Notes: a model not told the origin generated them from the sequence alone. A stretch of DNA of 64,000 bases from Rhizobacter sp. (GCA_019635355.1 JAHBZQ010000001.1:1116001-1180000); one strand, 5' to 3'; shown: positions 33,940 through 43,423, counted from the first letter of the stretch. Numbers and translations: made by a program.

Positions 33940-35604
33940 TCAGCCGTTCTCGAGCCTCGCCAACAGCGCGTCCACCATCTCCCCACCACGGCCAGCCGGG
34001 CGCTTGCGGTGCTGCGAAAGCACCTGCCGCAGCTCGGCCGCGTCGATGCCGCGACGGTCGGCGCGGATGAGGACGCCGGCGATAGCGTTCTGCACCTCGA
34101 CGGAACTCGTCTTCGCGTACTGCTCCGACAGTTTCAGCAGCACCTCGCGGTCGGACACGTAGTGCCGCCCCACCACTTCGAGCGCACGCACCTGGGCGTC
34201 GCCGGCCGGCATGTCCACGATGCGCTGCGTGAGCCGCCGCAGCTCGGCCACGTCGGCGATGGGCCGGCGCCGCAGGTAGGCCTGCGCGGCCTGCACATCG
34301 GCCTCGCGGGTGCTGGCGAGCGCATCGAGCGTCTGCGCGCGGCCCTCGGCGCTGCCGAGGCAGGCGCGCATGGCGGCGTGCGGCACGGTGTCGGCGGCAC
34401 CGCCAGTCAGCACGCGGCGAGAGAAAGCGCCGTCGAGTTCACCGTCTTCGTTGAGCCGGCAGGCGAGATCGATCTCGGAGATGCCGACGGTCTTGCGCGA
34501 CTGCAGCTCGCCAAGCATCAGCGCGAGCTCCTGCCAGCGCTGGTCGTCGTCGAGCCAGCCGAGGTTGCGCGCGAGGTTCACCAGGCGCACGCGGGTGGGG
34601 GCCTGGGCCGCTTCGCGCTGGCTCGCGAGGAAACGCTCGCGCGTCGCACTGTCGCCGGCGATCTCGGCCAGCTCGCGCGCCACGGCGGGCTGCGCGCGGG
34701 TCTTCTCGTCGAGCGAGCCGGCCAGGCGCTGGATGCGGTCGAGGTAGCGCATGGCGCTGCCGTCGGGCCGGCGCATGAGCTGGTGCACGAAGTCGAGCTT
34801 GCCGGCCAGCGGCACGCGCTCGTCGGCAAAGCGGCACATGTCGCGGCGGTCGGCCATCGCCGCATCCCCCCGTTTCGCACCGGGCGCCGAGGCGAGCGAA
34901 AACACCGAGAAGGCGCGCAGCAGCGCCGGGTCGGCGCGGCCGGTGCCGATCTTGGGCTTGCGCTGGCGCAGGTGGCGCTCGAGCGTGTCGGCCGCGATGG
35001 GCCCGAGCGGCGCAGCCGACGAGAAGCCATAGATGACCGGCACCCCGGCGAAGAGCTGGCGCATTCGGCCGCGGCTGCTCTGGCCATGGCCGGCATCGCC
35101 GAGCAACTTGAGTTCGGCGTTGGCTTCGCCCAACGAGCGCCGCTGGCGCACCGACTCGTGCACCGCCTCGGCCGAAGCGCTGCTCTGGGCGTGGCGGCTG
35201 AGCGTGTTGCAGCCGAAGAGGTAGACCTCCTTCAACTGCGAGAAGAGGCTGGGGCACGAGGCACTGCACGAGGCGCGCTCCAGCTCGGAGACGGTCACGA
35301 ACTCGTGCACGTCGATCTGGTCGGAAAAGAATTCGTTGTCGCCGTCGAAATGGCCCGATACCACCAGCACGTCGCAGCGGGTGGCCGCCTTGCACGAGGA
35401 GGCCAGCCAGTCGGAGCGCCCGCGTTCCACGAGTTCGACGAACTCGTATTTCGAGGCCGGCAGGTAGCGCCGGAACACCTCTTTCTCGTCGGGCGAGTTG
35501 ACGGTGACGGTGCACACCGTCTGCTTGGCATTGCCTGCCGCCTCGGCTGGCGACAGCACCGCGGTCGAGAGCCACAGGAGGAGCAGAAAGGCGGGCTTGA
35601 GCAT
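33940..35604 (-). CDS. Secreted caspase-like (clan CD) family protein, paralogue B
   Basis: 554 aa with signal peptide (FLLLLWLSTAVLSPAEA). It shares with the downstream gene the block VCTVTVNSPDE, the histidine strand VLVVSGHFDG (H85), ELERASCSASC, and the cysteine strand KEVYLFGCNTLS (C132), with the same His-to-Cys spacing of 47. The C-terminal repeats also align (LRRRPIADVAELR, NAIAGVLIRADRRG). The two genes run the same way 80 bp apart, so are likely co-transcribed after a duplication. Location should be periplasmic or secreted. Function unknown; proteolysis is suggested by the dyad only. Confidence 0.72.
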   Translation of the reverse strand: MLKPAFLLLLWLSTAVLSPAEAAGNAKQTVCTVTVNSPDEKEVFRRYLPASKYEFVELVERGRSDWLASSCKAATRCDVLVVSGHFDGDNEFFSDQIDVHEFVTVSELERASCSASCPSLFSQLKEVYLFGCNTLSRHAQSSASAEAVHESVRQRRSLGEANAELKLLGDAGHGQSSRGRMRQLFAGVPVIYGFSSAAPLGPIAADTLERHLRQRKPKIGTGRADPALLRAFSVFSLASAPGAKRGDAAMADRRDMCRFADERVPLAGKLDFVHQLMRRPDGSAMRYLDRIQRLAGSLDEKTRAQPAVARELAEIAGDSATRERFLASQREAAQAPTRVRLVNLARNLGWLDDDQRWQELALMLGELQSRKTVGISEIDLACRLNEDGELDGAFSRRVLTGGAADTVPHAAMRACLGSAEGRAQTLDALASTREADVQAAQAYLRRRPIADVAELRRLTQRIVDMPAGDAQVRALEVVGRHYVSDREVLLKLSEQYAKTSSVEVQNAIAGVLIRADRRGIDAAELRQVLSQHRKRPAGRGGEMVDALLARLENG

Positions 35605-35709
35605 GGTCGGCAGGCGGGTTGGGCGCAGATCCTTGAAACAGTTTTTAACCCATCAGCAACCGGCGTGCCGCACCGCGCCGGCAAAGGCCACACGGCTGCC
35701 TGACCGGCG

Positions 35710-36990
35710 TCAACTCCGGTCGGTGAGCCGCGTGATGCCCAGCGCCTTCAGCACGTATTTCTCGTAGACCGGCTCGGAATTGCCGGTCTTCATCTTGTGC
35801 AGGAAGTACTTCTCGAAGGCGATCTTCGCCAGGTGCACCCATTTGCCCTTCTTGAACCAGTTGACGTTGCGCGGCGGGATCTGCGGCAGCGCCACGAAGG
35901 CGGCACCGGTGTCACCCATGTCGGCGAGGCAGATCGCATTCCAGGTGCCGCGGGCGTCGGCGGGTTGGCCTTGGATGTCGGCCACGATGTTGTGCACGAT
36001 GGCGGTGACCATCGACTCGATCATGTAGCCCGTCTTGGGAGCGCCGGTGGGCACGGGCGTCGCTTCGACCGGCGGGATGGCCACGCACACGCCGGCCGAG
36101 AAGATGTTCTTGTACTTCTTGCTGCGCTGGTGCTCGTCGATCAGCACGAAGCCGCGCGGGTTGCACAGGCCCTCGACGGCGGCCACCGGGTCCACGCCCT
36201 TGAAGGCCGGCAGCATCATGCTGAACTTGAAGGGCAGCTCGTGCTCCTTTTTCACCTGGCCCATGTCGTCGAGCTCGGTCACGAACATCTTGCCGGCCTC
36301 GACCTTCGTGACGCGCGCGTTGCAGATCCACTTCACGTCGTGGTTGCGCAGCTCGCTCTCCAGCATGGTCTTCGAATCGCCCACGCCGCCCAGGCCCAGG
36401 TGGCCGATGTAGGGCTCGCTGGTGACGTAGGTGATGGGCACCTTGTGGCGCAGGCGGCGCTTCTGCAGGTCGCGGCTGAAGATGAAGGTGAACTCGTAGG
36501 CCGGGCCGAAGCAGCTCGCGCCGGGCATCGCGCCAATGATCGCGGGGCCCGGTTCTTCCAGGAACTTGCGGTACTCGCCGAACGTGTGCTCGGCGTGGTC
36601 GACGGTGCAGATCGACTGGGTGAAGCCGCCGTCCGGGCCGGCGCCGGGCACTTCTTCGAAGGCCAGGCGCGGGCCGGTCGTGATCACGAGGTAGTCGTAG
36701 GCGATGCGGCTGCCGTCCTTCAGCTCCACCGAATTGCCTTCGGCATCGAGGCGCACCACCGGCTGCGCGATGAACTCGATGCCCTTGGCCGCGAGCGCCG
36801 GCCCGATGGGCAGCGTGATGGCTTCGCGCTCGCGCCAACCCACCGCGAGCCACGGGTTCGAGGGCACGAACTGGAAGTAGTCGACCGCGTTGATGACGGT
36901 CACGCGGTGCTCGCGGCCGAGCGCAGCCTTCAACTCATACGCGGCGGGCATGCCGCCGATGCCGGCGCCGAGAACGACGATGTGGGCCAT
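35710..36990 (-). CDS. Sulfide:quinone oxidoreductase-like flavoprotein
   Basis: 426 aa. N-terminal FAD-binding GAGIGG (residues 8-13), and cysteines at 128 (SICTVD), 160 (GASCFG) and 302 (GVCVAIPP). Cys128/Cys160 correspond in position to redox cysteines of characterised SQRs, and the segment TPVPTGAPKTGYM is typical of the family; substrate could be sulfide or another thiol. Last gene of the operon with TolC, TrxC, DUF2892, RND and MFP. A regulator of the ArsR class with spare cysteines at the other end of the operon supports a sulfur/redox theme. Confidence 0.8.
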   Translation of the reverse strand: MAHIVVLGAGIGGMPAAYELKAALGREHRVTVINAVDYFQFVPSNPWLAVGWREREAITLPIGPALAAKGIEFIAQPVVRLDAEGNSVELKDGSRIAYDYLVITTGPRLAFEEVPGAGPDGGFTQSICTVDHAEHTFGEYRKFLEEPGPAIIGAMPGASCFGPAYEFTFIFSRDLQKRRLRHKVPITYVTSEPYIGHLGLGGVGDSKTMLESELRNHDVKWICNARVTKVEAGKMFVTELDDMGQVKKEHELPFKFSMMLPAFKGVDPVAAVEGLCNPRGFVLIDEHQRSKKYKNIFSAGVCVAIPPVEATPVPTGAPKTGYMIESMVTAIVHNIVADIQGQPADARGTWNAICLADMGDTGAAFVALPQIPPRNVNWFKKGKWVHLAKIAFEKYFLHKMKTGNSEPVYEKYVLKALGITRLTDRS

Positions 36991-37001
36991 GAGAGTCTCC
37001 T

Positions 37002-38405
37002 TCAGGGACGAGGGGTGTGTAGCAAGGCGTTGGCGTGCTGCACGGTGGCGTCGTCGAGCTCCCCCGCCAGGGCGGCGAGCTGCAGGCGATGGACGATGAG
37101 ACGGGTGCGTGCTTCGAGCAGCGCGAGTTCGGCAGCCGAGGCGTCGTTCTCGGCGTTGAGCAGGTCGAGCGTGCTGCGGTCGCCGGCCCGCAGGCCTACG
37201 CGCGTGGCGTCGAGGCGGGCGCGGCTGGCGTCGAGCGCGGTGGCGAGCGCCGAGATGCGGCTCCTGCCGACCGCGAGATCGAGCCATGCGGCGCGGGTCT
37301 GCTGGGCCACGCGCTGGCGTGCCTGGTCGAGCGAGGCTTGCGCCTTGGTCGTGAGCGCGCGGGCTTCGGTGGCCTGGGCGCTGCGCATGCCGCCGGTGTA
37401 GAGCGGAATGGCGAGCTGCACGCCCACCGCACTGTTGCGGGCGGTGCTGCTGGCGGTGCCGAAATCACCATCGCCCGAGAGGCGCTCGCGCGCCACCTGC
37501 GCCACCACGTCGACGGTGGGCGAGAAGGCTGCGGCCGACGCACGCGAGCGCGCTTCGGCTGCGCGCAGCGAGGCCTCGGCGAGCTTCAGCCCGAGGTTGT
37601 GCCGCTCGGCACGGGCCAGCCAGTCGGGCAGCGCGCCGATGTCGTCGACCGGGGCGCCGCTGGGCAGGGCGAGCGTCTCGGTGGGCTCGTTCAGGCCCGC
37701 CATGCCGGTCACGTCGGCCAGGGCGTTGCGGGCGAGTTCGAGCTGGGTCTGGGCGGCTAGGCGCTCGGCGTCGAGCGAGGCAGCGCGTGCGGTGGCCTCG
37801 TGTACGTCGGTCACCGGGCGGTCGCCAAGGCGGAAGCGGTCTCGCGCTTCGGTGGCGGCCTTGTCGACGGCGCGCTGCTGGCGCTGCAGCAGCTGCAGCC
37901 GCTCGGCGGCCAGCGCCGCGTTGAAGTAGAGCTCGGCGGTGCGCAGCATCAGCTCCTGCCGCGCCTGGGCCCACTCGTGCTGGGCCGCGTCGGCCGCGAT
38001 GGCGAGCGACTCGGCCTGCGCGCTGCGCTCGCGGTTGTAGACCGGCTGGCGCAGGCCGAGCGCGTAACGCGTGGCGGTGCCGCCCGTGACCGAGGTGTCG
38101 AATGCCACGCCGGTGGCCGAGCCGAAGCCGGGGGCCGAGAACTGCGCGCCGCGCACGGCGGTTTCGCCGTTGGCATACGACACGCCGCCTTCGAGCACGA
38201 CGCTCGGCCGCCACAAGGCCCTCGCCTGCTCGCCGCGCGCCGCGCCGGCCTCGCGTGCAGCGCGGGCGACGGCCGATTCGGGTGCGTGTTGCTCGGCGCG
38301 CTGCCAGGCTTGCAGGAGGTCGAGTGACCAGGCGGCAGGTGCAAACAGCACGGCCCCTGCGGCCACAACGACCGCCGATACACGCAGGCGCCGTGCGCCG
38401 GTCAT
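37002..38405 (-). CDS. TolC-family outer-membrane channel
   Basis: 467 aa with a signal peptide (VSAVVVAAGAVLFAPAAWS) and long helical coiled-coil repeats (ELMLRTAELYFNAALAAE, RQRVAQQTRAAWLDLAVGRSRISAL), as in TolC. It forms the outer-membrane exit duct for the RND pump of the same operon. It starts inside the stop of trxC (ATGA overlap). Ends 11 bp before the flavoprotein. Confidence 0.9.
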   Translation of the reverse strand: MTGARRLRVSAVVVAAGAVLFAPAAWSLDLLQAWQRAEQHAPESAVARAAREAGAARGEQARALWRPSVVLEGGVSYANGETAVRGAQFSAPGFGSATGVAFDTSVTGGTATRYALGLRQPVYNRERSAQAESLAIAADAAQHEWAQARQELMLRTAELYFNAALAAERLQLLQRQQRAVDKAATEARDRFRLGDRPVTDVHEATARAASLDAERLAAQTQLELARNALADVTGMAGLNEPTETLALPSGAPVDDIGALPDWLARAERHNLGLKLAEASLRAAEARSRASAAAFSPTVDVVAQVARERLSGDGDFGTASSTARNSAVGVQLAIPLYTGGMRSAQATEARALTTKAQASLDQARQRVAQQTRAAWLDLAVGRSRISALATALDASRARLDATRVGLRAGDRSTLDLLNAENDASAAELALLEARTRLIVHRLQLAALAGELDDATVQHANALLHTPRP

Positions 38406-38842
38406 GACGCCGCCCCGCTCGCGGCAAGCTGCGACTGCACCCAGCGCTGGATGTCGCCAGCCGACATGGCGCCGCTCTTGCGCGCCACCTCCGCGCCGCG
38501 GTGGTAGAGCACCATCGTCGGGATGCTGCGGATGCGGTTGCGCACGCTGGCCTGGGGCGAGGCCTCGGTGTCGACCTTGGCGAAGCGCACCTGCGGCATC
38601 TGCGCCGCGGCTTGCTCGAACTGCGGCGCCATCATCCGGCAGGGGCCGCACCACTCGGCCCAGAAGTCGACCACCACCGGCAGCTCGGTGCCGTCGATGA
38701 AGGACGGGAAGCGCTCGTCGCTGAGCGCCACGGGTTTCGCCGCCATCAGCTCGGTGCTGCATCGGCCGCAGATCGGGGCATCGGCGAGGCGTTGGTCGGG
38801 CACCCGGTTCTTGGTGCCGCAGGCGGGGCAGACGAGTTGCAT
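38402..38842 (-). CDS. trxC: Thioredoxin 2
   Basis: 146 aa. N-terminal zinc-binding cysteines (CPAC near residue 5 and CGRC near 25) precede a thioredoxin fold with active site WCGPC (residues 64-68), the exact TrxC layout. Cytosolic disulfide reductase induced by oxidative stress in other bacteria. In an RND efflux operon it is unusual; it may repair thiols damaged by the exported compound. It lies 15 bp after the DUF2892 stop and overlaps tolC. Confidence 0.93.
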   Translation of the reverse strand: MQLVCPACGTKNRVPDQRLADAPICGRCSTELMAAKPVALSDERFPSFIDGTELPVVVDFWAEWCGPCRMMAPQFEQAAAQMPQVRFAKVDTEASPQASVRNRIRSIPTMVLYHRGAEVARKSGAMSAGDIQRWVQSQLAASGAAS

Positions 38843-38857
38843 GGCCGGCTCCTGCGT

Positions 38858-39067
38858 TCAGCAGCCCGCGGGCACGCCGAGCTTGCGCAAGATGATCTCG
38901 AGCGGGCACCAGCGCGTGAACGAGCTTTGCAGCAGGTTCACGCCCACGAAGGCGGTGAACGCCAGCCACCAGGTGCTCACGAAGAGCATGCTGCCGGGCA
39001 CGCCGAGCGCGAGCGACAAGAGGATGAAACTGCCTGCGAACAGGCGGACGAGTTGCCATGAGCTCAT
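38858..39067 (-). CDS. DUF2892/YgaP-like small membrane protein
   Basis: 69 aa. Two hydrophobic stretches (LVRLFAGSFILLSLALGVPG and TWWLAFTAFVGVNLLQSS) and a conserved RWCPLEIILRKLG ending, with a C-terminal cysteine. The same family as 11425-11616. It overlaps the RND stop by ATGA. The YgaP connection to rhodanese chemistry fits the SQR-like gene of the operon. Confidence 0.85.
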   Translation of the reverse strand: MSSWQLVRLFAGSFILLSLALGVPGSMLFVSTWWLAFTAFVGVNLLQSSFTRWCPLEIILRKLGVPAGC

Positions 39068-42000
39068 GACGTTGCTCCTTCAGTGGGGATGGAAGACGGC
39101 TGCGGCACGCTCTGGTGCCGGTAGGCCACGAAATACAGCAGCGGGATCACGACGAGCGTGAGCACCGTGCTGACGAAGATGCCGAAGATCAGCGAGATGG
39201 CGAGCCCGTTGAAGATCGGGTCGTCGAGGATGAAAAACGCGCCCAGCATGGCGGCGAGGCCCGTGAGCAGGATGGGCTGCGCGCGGGTGGCGGCCGAGCG
39301 CACCACCGCCTCTTCGAGCGGCATGCCGTGGGCGACCTGCAGCCGGATGAAGTCGACCAGCAGGATGGAGTTGCGCACGATGATCCCGGCCAGCGCGATC
39401 ATGCCGATCATGCTGGTGGCGGTGAACGGCGCCCCCAGCAGCGCATGGCCCGGCATCACGCCCACGATGGTGAGCGGGATGGGCGCCATGATGATGAGCG
39501 GCGTGAGGTACGAGCCGAACTGCGCGACGACCAGCAGGTAGATCAGCACCAGGCCCACCGCATAGGCCGCACCCATGTCGCGGAAGGTCTCGTAGGTGAT
39601 CTGCCATTCGCCGTCCCACTTGAGGGCGTAGTCGCGCCACGGGTCGGTGGGCTGGCGGATGAAGGTCTCGCCGAGCGTGCCGCCGCCCGGCGTCTTCACC
39701 TGTGCGAGTGCACCGCGCATCTTGAACATGCCGTAGAGCGGGCTGTCGACCGCACCGGCCATGTCGCCCACCACGTAGTGCACCGGCAAGCCGTCCTTGT
39801 GGTGGATGGGCTGCTCGCGCAGCGTGTCGCTCACCGTCACCAGCTCGCGGATGGGCACCACCTGCCCCGCCGCGCCGCGCACGCCGAGCTGCAAGAGCGC
39901 ATTGAGGTCGCCGTGGCTTTCGGCCGGCAGCTGGATCATGGCCGCCGCCGGGTACTTGCTCTGGTCGTGCAGGTAGGCGGCGGCCTCGCCGGCCAGGCCC
40001 GCGCGCAGCGTGCTCACAATGGCGGCCTGAGGCACGCCCAGCATCGCGGCCTTGCGGCGGTCGACCAGCAGCAGCTTGCGCGGCGCATCGGCGATGCCGG
40101 AGTCGTCGACATCCACCACACCGGCGGTCTGCTCGAACACCTTGCGCACCGCCTGCGCCACCTCGCGGCGGCCCTGCGCCTCGGGGCCGTAGACCTCGGC
40201 CACGATGGGCGAGAGCACGGGCGGGCCGGGCGGCACTTCCACCACCTTCACGTTGGCGCCGTGGCGCTGGCCGATCTTCTGCAGTGCCGGGCGCAGGCGG
40301 GTGGCGATGGCGTGGCTCTGCTCGCTGCGCTGGTGCTTGTCGACGAGGTTGACCTGCAGGTCACCCACCTCGCCGCCCGAGCGCAGGTCGTACTGGCGCA
40401 CCAGGCCGTTGAAGTTGATGGGCGCGGCGGTGCCGGCATAGGCCTGGTAGTCGGTGACCTCGGGCTGCGCCGCCACGTGCGCACCCAGCTCGCGCAGCAC
40501 GGCGGCCGTGCGCTCGAGCGGCGTGCCGGCGGGCATGTCGACGATGACCTGGAACTCCGACTTGTTGTCGAAGGGCAGCATCTTGAGCACCACCAGGCCG
40601 AGCGCCGGCAGCACGAGCGAGACGGCGATGAGGCCCGCCACCGCGAGGCCGAGCAGCTTGCGGTTGCGGCCACCGCGACGTGCGTCGAGCAGCGGGCGGA
40701 AGATGCGGTCGAAGAGCGGCCCGAGCTTGGCGGCCAGCCCCTTGGGCTCTTGATGCGCGTGGCCGGTGTGCTTCATCCACAGCCGGGCGAGCCACGGCGT
40801 GACGATGAAGGCGATGGCCAGCGACAGCAGCATGCCCATGCTCGCGTTGATGGGGATGGGGCTCATGTACGGGCCCATGAGGCCGCTCACGAAGGCCATC
40901 GGCAGGAGTGCCGCGATCACCGTCAGCGTGGCGAGGATGGTGGGGCCGCCCACCTCGTCGACGGCGCCGGGAATCAGCTCGGCGAGCGTCTTCTCGGGGT
41001 GCAGCGCCATGTGGCGGTGGATGTTTTCCACCACCACGATCGCGTCGTCGACCAGGATGCCGATGGAGAAGATCAGCGCGAAGAGCGACACCCGATTGAG
41101 CGTGAAGCCCCAGGCCCACGAGGCGAAGAGCGTGACCGTGAGCGTGAGGATCACCGCGCTGCCCACGATGGCGGCCTCGCGCCGGCCGAGCGCCACGAAC
41201 ACGAGCGCCACCACGGAAGCCGTCGCGAACAGCAGCTTCTGGATCAGCTTCATCGCCTTGTCGTTGGCGGTGGCGCCGTAGTTGCGCGTCTCGGCCACCA
41301 TCACGTTGGCGGGGATCAGCGTGTTGCGTGCCGATTGCACGCGCTCCATCACTGCGTCGGCAACGGCGATCGCGTTTTCGCCGGGCTTCTTGGTGATGGC
41401 GATGGTCACGGCGGGGGAGTCGCCCTCCTTCGTGCCGTGCCACACATAGCGCTGCGGTGGCAGCGGGCCGTCGGCCACACGCGCCACGTCTTGCAGGAAC
41501 ACCGGCTTGCCGTTGCGCACGCTCACCACGAGCGAGCCCACGTCGCGCGCATCGCGCAGGAAGGGGCCGGCCTCCAGCGCCACCGAGCGGTCGCCGCCGA
41601 GCAGCTCGCCCACCGGCGTGCCGAGGTTGGCCGATTGCAGCGCCTGCCGCAGCTCGGCCACGGTGACACCGGCCCCGGCCATGCGCGCCGGGTCGATCTC
41701 GACCCGCACCGCACGCCCCGGCCCGCCGACGGTGGCAACCGTGCGCGTGCCGGGCACGCGCTTGATCTCGGCTTCCAGCGTGTGGGCCACACGCTCGAGG
41801 TCCTGGGCGCCGGTGTCGGCGTCTTTCGCGTAGAGCGTGAGCGTGACGATGGGCACGTCGTCGATGCCCTTGGGCTTGACGATGGGCTCGCCCGCGCCCA
41901 GGCCACGCGGCAGCCAGTCGGCGTTGGCATGCACGGTGTCGTAGAGGCGCACCAGCGCCTCGGTGCGCGGCACGCCCACCTTGAACTGCACCGTGATCAC

Positions 42001-42276
42001 CGCCAGCCCCGGGCGCGACACGCTCATCACGTGCTCGGTGCCGGCGATCTGCGACAGCACCTGCTCGGCGGGCGTGGCCACCATCTGCTCCACGTCGGCC
42101 ACCGAGGCCCCGGGGAACGGGATCAGCACGTTGGCCATCGTGACGTTGATCTGCGGCTCTTCCTCGCGCGGCGTGACCATCACCGCGAAGGCACCCAGCA
42201 GCAGCGCCACCAGGGCCAGGAGCGGCGTGATCTGCGCCGACTGGAAGAAGCGTGCGATGCGACCCGAGACGTTCAC
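39064..42276 (-). CDS. RND efflux pump inner-membrane subunit (AcrB family)
   Basis: About 1070 aa. Twelve-helix RND layout with a periplasmic porter domain; TM4 motif FSIGILVDDAIVVVEN has the paired aspartates needed for proton relay. The amino end NVSGRIARFFQSAQITPLLA fits the family; the GTG at 42276 is proposed as start because the MFP stop is at 42278-42280. An upstream ATG (42306) would overlap the MFP gene by 29 bp. The substrate is unknown; operon partners suggest redox-active or thiol-reactive compounds. Confidence 0.9.
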   Translation of the reverse strand: MNVSGRIARFFQSAQITPLLALVALLLGAFAVMVTPREEEPQINVTMANVLIPFPGASVADVEQMVATPAEQVLSQIAGTEHVMSVSRPGLAVITVQFKVGVPRTEALVRLYDTVHANADWLPRGLGAGEPIVKPKGIDDVPIVTLTLYAKDADTGAQDLERVAHTLEAEIKRVPGTRTVATVGGPGRAVRVEIDPARMAGAGVTVAELRQALQSANLGTPVGELLGGDRSVALEAGPFLRDARDVGSLVVSVRNGKPVFLQDVARVADGPLPPQRYVWHGTKEGDSPAVTIAITKKPGENAIAVADAVMERVQSARNTLIPANVMVAETRNYGATANDKAMKLIQKLLFATASVVALVFVALGRREAAIVGSAVILTLTVTLFASWAWGFTLNRVSLFALIFSIGILVDDAIVVVENIHRHMALHPEKTLAELIPGAVDEVGGPTILATLTVIAALLPMAFVSGLMGPYMSPIPINASMGMLLSLAIAFIVTPWLARLWMKHTGHAHQEPKGLAAKLGPLFDRIFRPLLDARRGGRNRKLLGLAVAGLIAVSLVLPALGLVVLKMLPFDNKSEFQVIVDMPAGTPLERTAAVLRELGAHVAAQPEVTDYQAYAGTAAPINFNGLVRQYDLRSGGEVGDLQVNLVDKHQRSEQSHAIATRLRPALQKIGQRHGANVKVVEVPPGPPVLSPIVAEVYGPEAQGRREVAQAVRKVFEQTAGVVDVDDSGIADAPRKLLLVDRRKAAMLGVPQAAIVSTLRAGLAGEAAAYLHDQSKYPAAAMIQLPAESHGDLNALLQLGVRGAAGQVVPIRELVTVSDTLREQPIHHKDGLPVHYVVGDMAGAVDSPLYGMFKMRGALAQVKTPGGGTLGETFIRQPTDPWRDYALKWDGEWQITYETFRDMGAAYAVGLVLIYLLVVAQFGSYLTPLIIMAPIPLTIVGVMPGHALLGAPFTATSMIGMIALAGIIVRNSILLVDFIRLQVAHGMPLEEAVVRSAATRAQPILLTGLAAMLGAFFILDDPIFNGLAISLIFGIFVSTVLTLVVIPLLYFVAYRHQSVPQPSSIPTEGATS

Positions 42277-42277
42277 G

Positions 42278-43339
42278 TCAGCGCCCCTTCGCCGCAGCTT
42301 GCGCATCGAGCGCCACACGCTCGCCGGCCTTGAGGCCGGAGAGCACCTCGACTTGACTACCGTTGACCGGCCCCAGGCGCACCTGGCGCAAGAGTGGGCG
42401 ACCATCGGCACCGATCACGTACACGCCGGCCAGCTCGGCACGGCGCACCACGGCGCTCACCGGCACCGCGATGCGCTGCCCCGCCTCGCCGCGCGCCGGC
42501 AGCCAGGCGCGGGCGAACATGCCCGGCGACAAGGCCGTGCCCGGCGGCAACTCGAGTCGCAGCTGCACCGTGTGCGTGGCTGCGTCGACCGCCGGCAGCA
42601 CCTGCCAGCGCAACGGCGTGATGCGACCGGCCGCGGCGCCCGGCACTTCGGCGAGCGGCGCGGCGCCCGACTCGGGAGCGGCGGTCTGCGGCACCGACGC
42701 GGTGACGCGCAGCTGCGCCGGGTCGTACACCGTCACCAGCGCGCGGCCAGGCATGGCCATGTCCCCCAGCACCACCGACACCTCGGAGACGATGCCGTCA
42801 TACGGCGCCTTTACCGTGTAGAAGCCCGACTCGGTGCGTGCCGCCCCGGCCGAGGCCAACTGCGCGGCGGCCTGCGCCTGCGCCGACTTGTGCTGCGATT
42901 CGGCCCGCTCGAGCGCCGCCTGGCTGATGTAGTTCTGCTGGAAGAGCTGCTTCTGCCGCTCGAACTCGCGGGTGGCGGCCTCTTGCGCGGCATGCGCGGC
43001 CTGCACCTGCGCGGCGGCGGCAGCGGCCTGCTGCTCGGCGGCGCGCGCGTCCAGCCGCAGCAACACCTGGCCGCCCTTCACCCGCTCGCCCGCCTTCACG
43101 TTCACCGCGACCACCGCGCCTGGCACCTGGGCGGCAATGACCGTCTGGCGCACGGCCTCCACCACGCCGTCGTAGGCATTGGCCTGTGCGCCCGAGGCGG
43201 CAGCCACCTGGACGGCCACCAACTCGGCCGGAGCCGCCACTGAAGCACTCGCCGCAAAGGCGAAGCCAATCGCCCATGCCAGCGGGCCGGCGAAGAGCGC
43301 CGCGCGCGTCGAAATGTGCTTCATGCCTGATGCCGTCAT
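42278..43339 (-). CDS. RND membrane-fusion protein (HlyD/AcrA family)
   Basis: 353 aa. Signal peptide or anchor (LAWAIGFAFAASASVAAPAE), barrel-sandwich halves (VVAVNVKAGERVKGGQVLLRL and later VKAPYDGIVSEV) flanking a helical hairpin, then a beta-barrel. It links the RND pump to TolC in the periplasm. First gene of the six-gene operon; the ATG at 43339 follows GGAGC. The promoter, at 43340-43423, also serves the divergent ArsR gene. Confidence 0.9.
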   Translation of the reverse strand: MTASGMKHISTRAALFAGPLAWAIGFAFAASASVAAPAELVAVQVAAASGAQANAYDGVVEAVRQTVIAAQVPGAVVAVNVKAGERVKGGQVLLRLDARAAEQQAAAAAAQVQAAHAAQEAATREFERQKQLFQQNYISQAALERAESQHKSAQAQAAAQLASAGAARTESGFYTVKAPYDGIVSEVSVVLGDMAMPGRALVTVYDPAQLRVTASVPQTAAPESGAAPLAEVPGAAAGRITPLRWQVLPAVDAATHTVQLRLELPPGTALSPGMFARAWLPARGEAGQRIAVPVSAVVRRAELAGVYVIGADGRPLLRQVRLGPVNGSQVEVLSGLKAGERVALDAQAAAKGR

Positions 43340-43367
43340 GGTTTGCTCCGGTTCATTTAAATGATAG

Positions 43368-43381
43368 TATTTGCGCAAATA
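43368..43381. promoter_or_regulatory. Candidate ArsR-family operator TATTTGCGCAAATA
   Basis: A perfect 14-bp palindrome in the divergent region between the pump operon and the ArsR-type gene, with a second palindrome CATTTAAATG at 43354-43363 just left of it. The AT-rich island in GC-rich DNA and its central position favour an operator covering both promoters. Confidence 0.6.
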
Positions 43382-43423
43382 GTTAAATAGTCAAGTAGCC
43401 ACACGACAACCGAAGAGGCTTCG

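Noticed and set aside
35700..35713. FNR-like sequence CTGACCGGCGTCAA
   Set aside because: It overlaps the end of the SQR-like gene and has weak left-half identity; distance to the caspase-like start is unconvincing.
39115..42333. A 1072-codon open frame on the plus strand
   Set aside because: It lies antisense to the RND pump gene, is rich in histidine, arginine and glutamine with no domain, and mirrors codon bias of the real gene; a GC-rich shadow frame.
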